Source of the DNA: an uncultured Parabacteroides sp.
GTDB taxonomy: Bacteria; Bacteroidota; Bacteroidia; Bacteroidales; Tannerellaceae
Reading direction: 5' to 3'
Length of the DNA: 64,000 nt
Assembly: GCA_900552465.1 (NCBI GenBank)
Contig: URZO01000009.1
Coordinates: 1 to 64,000, forward strand
Within the stretch, counting starts at the first letter, position 1; every line of letters begins with the position of its first letter. Positions 34,643 through 42,388 of the stretch are shown here, in pieces. The position numbers and the translations under genes were made by a program. The notes beneath the pieces are model-generated. The model ran no database searches. It saw nothing but the letters and a program-made list of their open reading frames with translations, and had not been told where the DNA came from.

Positions 34643-36478
34643 ATGAGGAAATTAGTTTTCTTATTTGTTCTCTTTGCAACTTTCGGAGTAGTGGTCAGAG
34701 CGGCTGATGTGACGTTCAAGGCTTCTGCTCCGGAAGCTGTCGTTATGGGAGAAACCTTCAGGCTGTCGTATACGGTAAATGCAGAAGGTAAAGATTTGCG
34801 TGTACTGGAGATGCCGGATTTCGATGTGTTGATAGGCCCGTCTACATCGACCAGTATGAGTACCCAGATTATAAATGGTAAAATGACTACGGAGACGTCT
34901 TTGACGTTTACTTATATTCTCCAGCCGAAGAAAGAGGGTACTTTCAATATTGCACCGGCCACGATCAAGGTAAAAGGGGCTAACTATACGTCTAATGCAC
35001 TGGTCGTAAAAGTGCTTCCTCCTGATAAGGCGGATGAAGCGACTGCGCAAAATGGTAAAAACAGTAGTTCTCCTTCCACATCTGTCGGCAAGGATGATCT
35101 TTTTGTTGCCGCTAATATTTCCAGGAAAAATGTCTATGAACAGGAAGGTTTCCTTGTTACTTATAAATTGTATGCTAATCCGAGGAAAGCGAATGTTGTG
35201 GGCATTAACCAGTTGAAATTACCGGAGTTTGAAGGTTTTCTGACTCAGGAAATAGAATTGCCGCAAAACAGACAGTTGGTCTTGGAAAACTACAAGGGCA
35301 TCAATTATGGTACTTTTATAATCAAACAGGCTGTGTTGTATCCGCAACGGTCGGGTAAGATCACGATACCGAGTGGAAGTGTAGATGTAGCCATGCGCGT
35401 TCAAGTGCCTTCTGCCAAACCGAGAAGTGTTTTTGACTTCTTTGAAGATAACGGAGGGTATGTCGATGTTAATAAGACTGTTCCCATATCGCCTGTTACT
35501 GTAGATGTGAAGCCGTTGCCTTCCGGTAAACCTGCTTCATTCTCCGGCGCAGTCGGCAACTTTACTATGACTTCGAGCATTAACTCCAATAATGTAAAAA
35601 CAGATGATGCTGTTACTATAAAAGTAGTGATTTCCGGTAATGGAAATATTAAGCTGGTAAAGAATCCGGAAGTCGTTTTCCCGAATGATTTTGATGTTTA
35701 TGATCCGAAAGTCGAAACGAATATAAAGACAACGGCAGCCGGTTCTTCGGGTACGAAGACTATCGAATACATGGCAATCCCGCGTTATGCAGGTGATTTT
35801 GAAATACCGGCTATTTCGTTCTCCTATTTTGATACAAAAACCGATTCTTATAAGACTATTACTTCCGAACCTTATAAGTTGCACGTTGAGCAGGGTGCAG
35901 GCGGAGGAACGTCTCCCGTCGTATCCAATTTCAGCAATAAGGAAAGTGTGAAGTATCTGGGTAAGGATATCCGTTACCTGAAGGTAAATGACATTCATTT
36001 TATTCCGAATAATGAATTGTTCTTCGGTTCATTCATGTATTATATGTGTTATCTGATCCCGGCAATCTTGTTTATTGTCTTCTTCTTTATCTACCGCAAG
36101 CAGGTGAAAGAAAATTCGAACTTGGCACTGGTCCGGACGAAGAAAGCGAACAAGATGGCAACCAGACGTTTGAAAAACGCAGGCAAATTGCTTAAGGAAA
36201 ACAAGAAAGAAGAATTCTATGATGAAGTGCTTCGTGCATTGTGGGGATATCTGAGCGATAAACTGAGTATTCCGCAGGCAAGCCTGACAAAAGATAATGT
36301 AGAAGCAGAGCTGGCTAAGTATGGTGTGGATGAGCCGCTGATCCATGAATTTATGGATATTCTGAATACGTGCGAATTTGCCCGTTATGCACCGGCGCAG
36401 GCTTCGGATGCTATGGATAAGTTATATGAACTGACAGTAGATGCCATTGGTAAGATGGAAAATACTATTAAAAAGTAA
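34643..36478 (+). CDS. batD: BatD oxygen-tolerance protein
   Basis: 611 residues: signal peptide (about 1-21), a long periplasmic region of repeated beta-sandwich domains (for example VMGETFRLSYTVNAEGKDL, DDLFVAANISRKNVYEQEGFLVTYKLYA), a membrane helix near 455-478 (FMYYMCYLIPAILFIVFFFIYRK) and a cytoplasmic helical tail. Matches the BatD family, proposed to interact with the VWA proteins at the inner membrane. Follows the BatB-BatC fusion by 32 bases and batE starts four bases after its stop. Confidence 0.92.
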   Translation: MRKLVFLFVLFATFGVVVRAADVTFKASAPEAVVMGETFRLSYTVNAEGKDLRVLEMPDFDVLIGPSTSTSMSTQIINGKMTTETSLTFTYILQPKKEGTFNIAPATIKVKGANYTSNALVVKVLPPDKADEATAQNGKNSSSPSTSVGKDDLFVAANISRKNVYEQEGFLVTYKLYANPRKANVVGINQLKLPEFEGFLTQEIELPQNRQLVLENYKGINYGTFIIKQAVLYPQRSGKITIPSGSVDVAMRVQVPSAKPRSVFDFFEDNGGYVDVNKTVPISPVTVDVKPLPSGKPASFSGAVGNFTMTSSINSNNVKTDDAVTIKVVISGNGNIKLVKNPEVVFPNDFDVYDPKVETNIKTTAAGSSGTKTIEYMAIPRYAGDFEIPAISFSYFDTKTDSYKTITSEPYKLHVEQGAGGGTSPVVSNFSNKESVKYLGKDIRYLKVNDIHFIPNNELFFGSFMYYMCYLIPAILFIVFFFIYRKQVKENSNLALVRTKKANKMATRRLKNAGKLLKENKKEEFYDEVLRALWGYLSDKLSIPQASLTKDNVEAELAKYGVDEPLIHEFMDILNTCEFARYAPAQASDAMDKLYELTVDAIGKMENTIKK

Positions 36479-36482
36479 CGCG

Positions 36483-37250
36483 ATGAAGATGAATATAAAT
36501 ATGAAAAAGATCGTATTCTTCCTTTTGGTCCAGTTGGTTACCTTCGGCGCATTTGCCCAGGAGGCAACAATCAAAGAAGCGGAAGCTGCCTATACAAAAG
36601 AAGATTATGGTAAGGCAATCGAACTGTATGAAGGTCTTCTGAAAAGTAATGGCGAATCAGCCGAAATATATTATAACCTGGGAAATGCCTATTATAAGGA
36701 AAATAAGATTGCTTCAGCTATCCTGAATTATGAGCGAGCCTTACTGCTGGATCCGGGAGATGGAGATATCCGTTTTAACCTGCAACTGGCACGGCAGAAA
36801 TCAGTGGATAAGATCGAGCCGGTAGGCGACTTCTTCCTGCATCGCTGGTTTGATAAAGTCCAGAATATGGGAGCCGCCGATTCATGGGCTCAGATGGGTA
36901 TCGTCTGCTTTATTCTGTTTATCGGTTGTTTGATTTTGTTCTTCTTCTCCAAGTGGATTCATTTGAAGAAAGTCGGTTTCTATCTTGGACTGGTATTGCT
37001 GGTTCTGGTTATCTTTTCAAATATCTTTGCCAGCAACCAGAAGAGTGAACTGGTGAACCGGAAAAATGCGATTGTATTTGCTCCGACTGTTACGGTGAAA
37101 AGCTCTCCGGATGCGAGTGGAACGGATCTCTTTATTTTGCATGAAGGGACTAAAGTATCCATTAAAAGCAAATTGGGCGATTGGAGTGAGATAGAAATGG
37201 AAGATGGAAATGTAGGATGGATGCCGAGTAAAGACATCGAAATCATTTAA
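36483..37250 (+). CDS. batE: BatE: TPR plus SH3-like domain protein
   Basis: 255 residues from the ATG at 36483; an in-frame upstream ATG overlaps batD and is unlikely, and an internal ATG at 36501 (MKKIVFFLL) is possible. Signal peptide to about residue 25, TPR repeats about 28-105 (AYTKEDYGKAIELYEGLLK), two membrane segments about 135-180, and a C-terminal bacterial SH3-like domain (VTVKSSPDASGTDLFILHEG...NVGWMPSKDIEII). Last gene of the Bat operon. Confidence 0.88.
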   Translation: MKMNINMKKIVFFLLVQLVTFGAFAQEATIKEAEAAYTKEDYGKAIELYEGLLKSNGESAEIYYNLGNAYYKENKIASAILNYERALLLDPGDGDIRFNLQLARQKSVDKIEPVGDFFLHRWFDKVQNMGAADSWAQMGIVCFILFIGCLILFFFSKWIHLKKVGFYLGLVLLVLVIFSNIFASNQKSELVNRKNAIVFAPTVTVKSSPDASGTDLFILHEGTKVSIKSKLGDWSEIEMEDGNVGWMPSKDIEII

Positions 37251-37273
37251 TACCCGGTACTGAGCCTAATCCT

Positions 37274-37966
37274 ATGGTTGAAAAAATATTGATTTATGAG
37301 CGCGATGCGTTCTTAGCTCTTAACGGCAGCGACTCTGCTTTTCTGGATCGTTTTATGTGGATCTTTACAGGAAAGGCAGTTTGGCTGCCGTTAGCCTTTT
37401 TTATTCTGCTGGTCTTGATTTATAAAAAAAACTGGCGTGAATCTTTGCTCATTTTGTTGGCGATTGCGTTGGTTATTACCTTATGCGATCAGTTTGCCTC
37501 CCATCTCTGCAAACCTATTTTCACCCGCTTTCGTCCGACACATCATCCGGATTTTATGTATCTGGTGAAAACGGTTTCCGGATATAGGGGAGGTCTCTAC
37601 GGTTTCATCTCCAGCCATGCGGCGAATGCTTTCGGTTTTGCTACATTGATGGCGTTGGTTATGCGGGATAAATTATTCGGTTGGACGATTTTCTTCTGGG
37701 CCATTCTGACAGCCTACACGCGGGTTTATCTGGGAGTTCATTTTATTTCGGATATTGTGCCGGGAGCTATTATTGGAGTCTTTTTCGGTTATCTGGTATA
37801 CCGGATCTATTCTTTTAGCCGTTCAAAATTAGTACCGGAAGAGGTGAAACGGGATGAACCGCTATATTCAAAGAAACGTATCCGCCTCATTGTCTATGCT
37901 ATCTATATAACGATTCTTGTCATAATTATTTTTAATGGGCCGTTAGCCGCTTGCCTTCAAAAGTAA
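37274..37966 (+). CDS. PAP2 superfamily phosphatase
   Basis: 230 residues with about six membrane segments and the three phosphatase motifs: KPIFTRFRP (KxxxxxxRP), SSHAANAFG (variant of PSGH) and RVYLGVHFISDI (SRxxxxxHxxxD). Family members dephosphorylate lipid phosphates such as undecaprenyl pyrophosphate or phosphatidylglycerol phosphate at the periplasmic face. A role in recycling the lipid carrier for cell-wall or polysaccharide synthesis is possible. Starts 23 bp after batE and could be co-transcribed. Confidence 0.9.
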   Translation: MVEKILIYERDAFLALNGSDSAFLDRFMWIFTGKAVWLPLAFFILLVLIYKKNWRESLLILLAIALVITLCDQFASHLCKPIFTRFRPTHHPDFMYLVKTVSGYRGGLYGFISSHAANAFGFATLMALVMRDKLFGWTIFFWAILTAYTRVYLGVHFISDIVPGAIIGVFFGYLVYRIYSFSRSKLVPEEVKRDEPLYSKKRIRLIVYAIYITILVIIIFNGPLAACLQK

Positions 37967-38079
37967 GACATGTCGTAAAGCATGTTTATTTTTTAGAAAT
38001 TATTTGTTGCTGTAATTTATAATGACTAAGTTAGTGGCACCAAATTAAACAAAGTATTAACCTTCAAAATAAGGAAGCC

Positions 38080-38355
38080 ATGACAAAGACTATTACATTT
38101 AATGAACTCCGCAGACTGAAAGACAGCCTGCCTGACGGAAGTACTCACCGGATTGCTGATGAACTGGGTATCACTGTTGAAACTGTTCGCAATTATTTCG
38201 GTGGGCATAATTTTAAAGATGGCAAAAGTTGTGGAATACATATTGAACCGGGACCTGACGGAGGTTTGGTTGTATTAGACGACACCACAATATTCGAGCG
38301 TGCTTTGCAGATACTCGCAGAAAAAGACGAGGTATCGGAAGCACAGCAGGCGTAA
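38080..38355 (+). CDS. Small helix-turn-helix protein
   Basis: 91 residues with an HTH-like core (GSTHRIADELGITVETVRNYFGG) followed by a short beta-rich part (GIHIEPGPDGGLVVLDDTTIFERALQIL). Small conserved DNA-binding proteins of this type occur in Bacteroidales, but I cannot name a characterised homologue. It has its own terminator, so it is expressed as a single gene. Could be a nucleoid or regulatory protein. Confidence 0.75.
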   Translation: MTKTITFNELRRLKDSLPDGSTHRIADELGITVETVRNYFGGHNFKDGKSCGIHIEPGPDGGLVVLDDTTIFERALQILAEKDEVSEAQQA

Positions 38356-38376
38356 AGAAATTCATTATTACAGAAG

Positions 38377-38421
38377 AATCCCATAGCTGAATCTAAACGA
38401 TGCTGCTGTGGGATTTTTTTT
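38377..38421 (+). terminator. Rho-independent terminator of small HTH gene
   Basis: AATCCCATAGC pairs with GCTGTGGGATT (one mismatch) and is followed by a run of T. Confidence 0.85.
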
Positions 38422-38470
38422 ATTCAACATTTAGCGATTCCGATTGTTTAATCTATAAAAACACACGAGT

Positions 38471-39586
38471 ATGGAAGATAAATTAGTAACGTTAGCGATT
38501 CACACGTTCGAGAAAGCTCAGATTCTCAAAACGATGCTTGAAACAGAGGGGATTGAAGTCTACATACATAATGTAAACCAGATCCAGCCGGTTGTTTCGG
38601 CCGGTGTGCGTGTGCGGATTAAAGAAAGCGATCTGCCTCATGCCTTGCGTATCATTGAAGATAGCAAGTGGCTCAGCGAGGACACCGAACAAGAGGAAAA
38701 AGACAGTCACCAGGTAAAGAAGATCTTGATACCGATAGACTTTTCCGACTATTCTATAAAAGCATGTGAGTTAGGAATCAATTATGCTCATAAAGTTGGT
38801 GCGGAAGTGATGCTTATGCATGCCTATTTCAGCCCGTATTTCCCGTCAGCTATCCCGATGGGCGATACTTTGGCTTATCAGGTAAATGAGGAAGAGACAA
38901 CACAGAATGTATTGAAACGTGTTAATGTCGATATCGAAAACATCTGTACGCTGATCAACCGTAAAATCCAGTCGGGCGAGCTTCCCAAGGTAAAGTACAA
39001 TTATGTGCTTCGTGAAGGCCTGCCGGAGGAAGAGATTATTGCTTATTGCAAAGAATATCATCCGACACTGATTGTAATGGGTACCCGGGGAAAGAGCCAG
39101 AAGGATATGGATCTGATCGGTAGTGTTACCGGTGAAGTGATTGAAGTAAATAAAATCCCGGTTCTGGCTATTCCGGAGAATGTCCCGTTCGACGATTTAA
39201 GCGAAGCTAAGAACATTGCTTTTGCGACCTCTTTCAATCAGCGTGATCTGGTTGCATTTGATGCATTTATGGAAATTATCAAACCATATGATATGCATAT
39301 CCATCTATTCAATATCTCGACCAGTAAGGACGAATGGAATGAAATCCGCCTGACAGGCGTCAATGAATATTTCAAGAAACAATATCCGGATGCCCATATA
39401 ACCCATACGGTTCTGGCTGACGGCGACCTGTTGCTGGCGATTGAGAAGTTCGTACGTGACAAAGATATCGATGTGATAGCACTAAGTACTTACCGGCGGA
39501 ATATCCTGGCCCGTATGTTCAATCCTTCGATTGCCCGCAAGATGTTGTTCCATACCGACACGCCGCTGTTGGTTATGCACTCGTAG
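38471..39586 (+). CDS. Universal stress protein with N-terminal DUF2007 domain and two Usp domains
   Basis: 371 residues. About 1-70 form a DUF2007-like domain (LVTLAIHTFEKAQILKTMLETEGIEVYI); about 83-225 a first UspA domain with the ATP-binding pattern VMGTRGKSQKDMDLIGSVTGEVI; about 240-371 a second, less conserved Usp domain lacking that motif (ALSTYRRNILARMFNPSIARKML). Tandem Usp proteins of this kind are stress-induced in anaerobes. Convergent with a histidine kinase gene. Confidence 0.85.
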   Translation: MEDKLVTLAIHTFEKAQILKTMLETEGIEVYIHNVNQIQPVVSAGVRVRIKESDLPHALRIIEDSKWLSEDTEQEEKDSHQVKKILIPIDFSDYSIKACELGINYAHKVGAEVMLMHAYFSPYFPSAIPMGDTLAYQVNEEETTQNVLKRVNVDIENICTLINRKIQSGELPKVKYNYVLREGLPEEEIIAYCKEYHPTLIVMGTRGKSQKDMDLIGSVTGEVIEVNKIPVLAIPENVPFDDLSEAKNIAFATSFNQRDLVAFDAFMEIIKPYDMHIHLFNISTSKDEWNEIRLTGVNEYFKKQYPDAHITHTVLADGDLLLAIEKFVRDKDIDVIALSTYRRNILARMFNPSIARKMLFHTDTPLLVMHS

Positions 39587-39593
39587 AACATTG

Positions 39594-39621
39594 TTGAGAG
39601 TTGGCAAACGTCAACTCTCAA
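39594..39621. terminator. Hairpin between convergent genes, possible bidirectional terminator
   Basis: A perfect 10-bp stem TTGAGAGTTG / CAACTCTCAA with an eight-base loop sits in the 24-bp gap between the Usp and histidine kinase genes and overlaps the kinase stop codon. It lacks a clear T-run, so efficiency is uncertain. Confidence 0.4.
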
Positions 39622-41158
39622 CTCTTTCGGAAATCGGTAATGTAAACCAAAACGTAGAACCTTTCCCTACTTCCGATTCCACACCAATCTCACCTCCCAA
39701 TGTCTGTACGATCAGTTCGCAGATCGAAAGCCCCAGCCCGGTACCTTTTACAAAAGTGTCGAATTTGGCAAAGCGCTCGAAGACGTGGGACAGGTTCTTT
39801 TCCTCGATTCCTTTTCCGGTATCGGTTACATAAAAATACACTTGCTTGTCGTTGAATTCGAATCCCACTGCTATGGTGCCTTTGGTGGTATATTTGCAGG
39901 CATTGCTGATGAAATTGGACAGGACTTGAGTCAGCCGGTTCTTCTCGGTATACAGAATGAGTGGTTCCGGGGGCATTTCCAGGCACAATTCGACACCTTC
40001 TTTGATTTTGAAGCGGAAAGTATATGCCAGGTTCTGGATCAAATCCTTCAGGTCTACATTCGAGTAGATGAAGTCCATCTGTCCCGCTTCTATCTTTGAC
40101 ATGTCCAGGATGTCGTTAATCAGGTGAAGGAGCATGTCGTTGTTTGTTTGGATGATCTGGGCAAACTCTTGCCTTTCCTCCTTGTCGTCCGTCTCAGCCA
40201 TAAGTGTGGAGAAGCCGACGATGGCGTTGAGCGGCGTCCGTATGTCATGGCTCATATTGGCGAGGAAGGCGCTTTTGAGCCGGTTGGACTCTTCGGCTTT
40301 TTCACGCAGGCGGGCCTGTTCTTCGGTATGCTTCAACTCCGTGATGTCGTGTTTGAGGCCTATTAAACTGACCGCTTGTCCTTCTTCGTTGCGGCGATAG
40401 ACGACGCCTTGCATTTCAAACCATTTGTATGTGTCGCGGTTGGGCGCCTTAGACCGTATCTGGATGATCATCGGGCGATTTTTTCGGATCATATTGTCGA
40501 TGCCGTCTGCCAGCAGATGTCTGTCGGAGGGATGCAGGTACTGCATCAGGTCGGCAATAGCGATGCTGTTGCCGGGATATTCATATCGTTGGACAAACGC
40601 GTCGCTTACGGTGAATGTCCGTTCCTGGACGTCATATTCCCAAGGCATGATATTAATGGCATCGAAGATGAAATCCAGCATCTGTGCGTTCTTCTCGTTT
40701 TTCTGTTTCAGGCGCATTTCCACGGAGATATTGTGTTCCGTCCCGATGATCTGGTTGACTTTTCCGTTCTGGTCTTTCAGGGCGATAGTGTAGACTTCGC
40801 ACCACTCGTCTTTTTCATTGATGTTAAGATGGAAAATGCCGTTTTTTCTTTCCTCCCGTCCGGTGAGTAAAGCGTTGAAAAAGTCATCATATTTTTGCCA
40901 CTCTTTCGGATGTACCCTGCCTTTTAGTTCTGCCAGTGTCATGCCGTGGTCGGGGATCGTGATGCGATGTAATGCCCGGAAGGCATCCTTTTTTACATTA
41001 TAACGCCATACGGCCACATAGCCTGCGTCGAGGGCGATGCCCAGTTCGGTTTGTATTTTATGCAATTCTGTTTGAAGCCTGCGTTTTTTCAGGATGTAGA
41101 GGATCAGTATGAAAACCGTCAGGCAGGCTATCGCTATTTCATATGAAGGATAAGTCAT
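39611..41158 (-). CDS. PAS-domain sensor histidine kinase
   Basis: 515 residues: an N-terminal membrane helix (about 5-22), two or three PAS domains (about 30-280), then HisKA with the phospho-acceptor histidine in FLANMSHDIRTPLNAIVGF and HATPase motifs N (NFISNACKYTTKG), G1 (YVTDTGKGIEEK) and G2 (GTGLGLSICELI). No receiver domain is attached and no response regulator is adjacent, so it is an orphan kinase. The stand-alone receiver at 59102 is one possible partner, but nothing links them directly. Confidence 0.9.
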   Translation of the reverse strand: MTYPSYEIAIACLTVFILILYILKKRRLQTELHKIQTELGIALDAGYVAVWRYNVKKDAFRALHRITIPDHGMTLAELKGRVHPKEWQKYDDFFNALLTGREERKNGIFHLNINEKDEWCEVYTIALKDQNGKVNQIIGTEHNISVEMRLKQKNEKNAQMLDFIFDAINIMPWEYDVQERTFTVSDAFVQRYEYPGNSIAIADLMQYLHPSDRHLLADGIDNMIRKNRPMIIQIRSKAPNRDTYKWFEMQGVVYRRNEEGQAVSLIGLKHDITELKHTEEQARLREKAEESNRLKSAFLANMSHDIRTPLNAIVGFSTLMAETDDKEERQEFAQIIQTNNDMLLHLINDILDMSKIEAGQMDFIYSNVDLKDLIQNLAYTFRFKIKEGVELCLEMPPEPLILYTEKNRLTQVLSNFISNACKYTTKGTIAVGFEFNDKQVYFYVTDTGKGIEEKNLSHVFERFAKFDTFVKGTGLGLSICELIVQTLGGEIGVESEVGKGSTFWFTLPISERVES

Positions 41159-41221
41159 AATGCTGTTGTTTTTTGTGAAAATTCATGTATTAAGGGTGAG
41201 TTCTCTGTCGATTTTTATCTC

Positions 41222-41295
41222 CGCCTAAGCAGATGTGCATCTTAGCCTGACAAGATGTGTATCTTAGCCTGACAAGATGTGCATCTGCTTAGGCG
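41222..41295. repeat. Inverted repeat enclosing a 22-bp tandem repeat
   Basis: CGCCTAAGCAGATG (41222-41235) and its exact complement CATCTGCTTAGGCG (41282-41295) enclose copies of a 22-bp unit, GATGTGCATC followed by TTAGCCTGACAA, at 41232-41253 and 41254-41275. It begins 12 bases past the DUF4469-like stop and could form a large hairpin, but no T-run follows on either strand. Confidence 0.8.
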
Positions 41296-41307
41296 AAGAT
41301 GCCGGCC

Positions 41308-42081
41308 TTACAATTCGCCCGGACGTTCTTCTCCGCCGACAGTCAAGAGATAGGGGAAACGGTTACGGCGTACTTCTTTCAGCAGGCTGTCTTTTTTGCC
41401 TGTCGTGTAGCGTGTCGCCACTTCCAGGTAATAAGTGCCGTTTGTCAGTTGCGGAATAAGAAAAGAGAAGTATGACGGGTCGTTACGGGAGAGGGAGGTT
41501 TGAGGAACGGCTGTTTCCGCTTTCGTTTCGCTATTGACGAAGAAGAAGCCGATGGTGTCGCCTTCTTCTCCGGCGATTTTCGAGCGCTCGCCTTTACCGT
41601 TGAGCAGGCCGCCGGGAGTGAGCTTGTTGTTTGTCGTGCCGCTGGTGATATCCTGGATTTGCTTAATCGTCGGCAGGCTGGTCGCGATTTCGCCCACGAT
41701 TACCCCGATCTTCTTCAAGTCTTCCTTGATTTCCGAGCGGACGGCGGTGCGCAGCGTGACGCTGTTGACGGCCGGGTCGAACTCCGGCTTGGTGCCGATC
41801 AGGGGACCGTCAACGCCGATCGAGTTGTGGGTGAATCCGAATTCGACGGTAGAAGAGGAGTAGACTTCTTCCTTGGCTGTCTCGAATAAATCGGTATACA
41901 TGGATTCATATTCGGCGGCGGTATACTTGCCGTTCTTGTTGGCTGCCAGTCGGCAAATGTCTTTGATGGAGCGTTTCGCAAGGTAGGTGACGTTGAAAGC
42001 ATAGTCGTCATCGCGTTCGGTTAGCATCAGCGGGGTCAGTGTACCGGTGATACTGTGCATTTTGGGATCAGATGTAGCCAT
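41308..42081 (-). CDS. DUF4469/HU-like protein ending in GEERPGEL
   Basis: 257 residues, no signal peptide. It resembles Bacteroidales proteins with an N-terminal IHF/HU-like DNA-binding domain and a C-terminal DUF4469 domain (residues about 150-250, with GEEGDTIGFFFVN and YYLEVATRYTTG). The extreme C-terminus is GGEERPGEL, the same peptide present twice in the DUF6261-like protein at 6126. The gene lies between a hairpin-forming repeat downstream and the inverted-repeat segment 42094-42394 upstream, where no leftward promoter is recognisable in the present orientation. Family call from memory; moderately confident. Confidence 0.75.
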   Translation of the reverse strand: MATSDPKMHSITGTLTPLMLTERDDDYAFNVTYLAKRSIKDICRLAANKNGKYTAAEYESMYTDLFETAKEEVYSSSTVEFGFTHNSIGVDGPLIGTKPEFDPAVNSVTLRTAVRSEIKEDLKKIGVIVGEIATSLPTIKQIQDITSGTTNNKLTPGGLLNGKGERSKIAGEEGDTIGFFFVNSETKAETAVPQTSLSRNDPSYFSFLIPQLTNGTYYLEVATRYTTGKKDSLLKEVRRNRFPYLLTVGGEERPGEL

Positions 42082-42138
42082 AATTGATGTTTTATAGAGT
42101 TCTTAAGGAACTCCGGTATCTTTGAAATAATTATAAAA

Positions 42139-42161
42139 ATAAGGCGGTAGAACCGCCTTAT
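42139..42161 (-). terminator. Leftward-facing terminator inside inverted-repeat segment
   Basis: A perfect 10-bp stem, ATAAGGCGGT / ACCGCCTTAT with a three-base loop, is followed on the minus strand by TTTTTATAA. It would stop transcripts coming from the glycosyltransferase gene before the DUF4469-like gene. Confidence 0.7.
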
Positions 42162-42250
42162 GTAGGAATATTTACTCTATAATAATCATCGATAAGTATT
42201 ATTGGGTATAATTCTTGATATAATATTTTAGCTTGAAATACTCAAAAAAG

Positions 42251-42294
42251 AACCTTTTCTTTCCCCTTATGTAAAAAAAGGAAAAGGTTTTTTT
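42251..42294 (+). terminator. Rightward-facing terminator inside inverted-repeat segment
   Basis: AACCTTTTCTTT pairs with AAAGGAAAAGGTT and is followed by seven T. It lies upstream of the TATCTTTG promoter element, insulating it from read-through. Confidence 0.75.
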
Positions 42295-42388
42295 GCGTCA
42301 CACCTTAAAAATAAAGGGAAAACGAAGAGTTGTGTTTATAAATCTTTTATCTTTGCTTCCATTAATAACCGGAGTTCCTTAAGAACTA

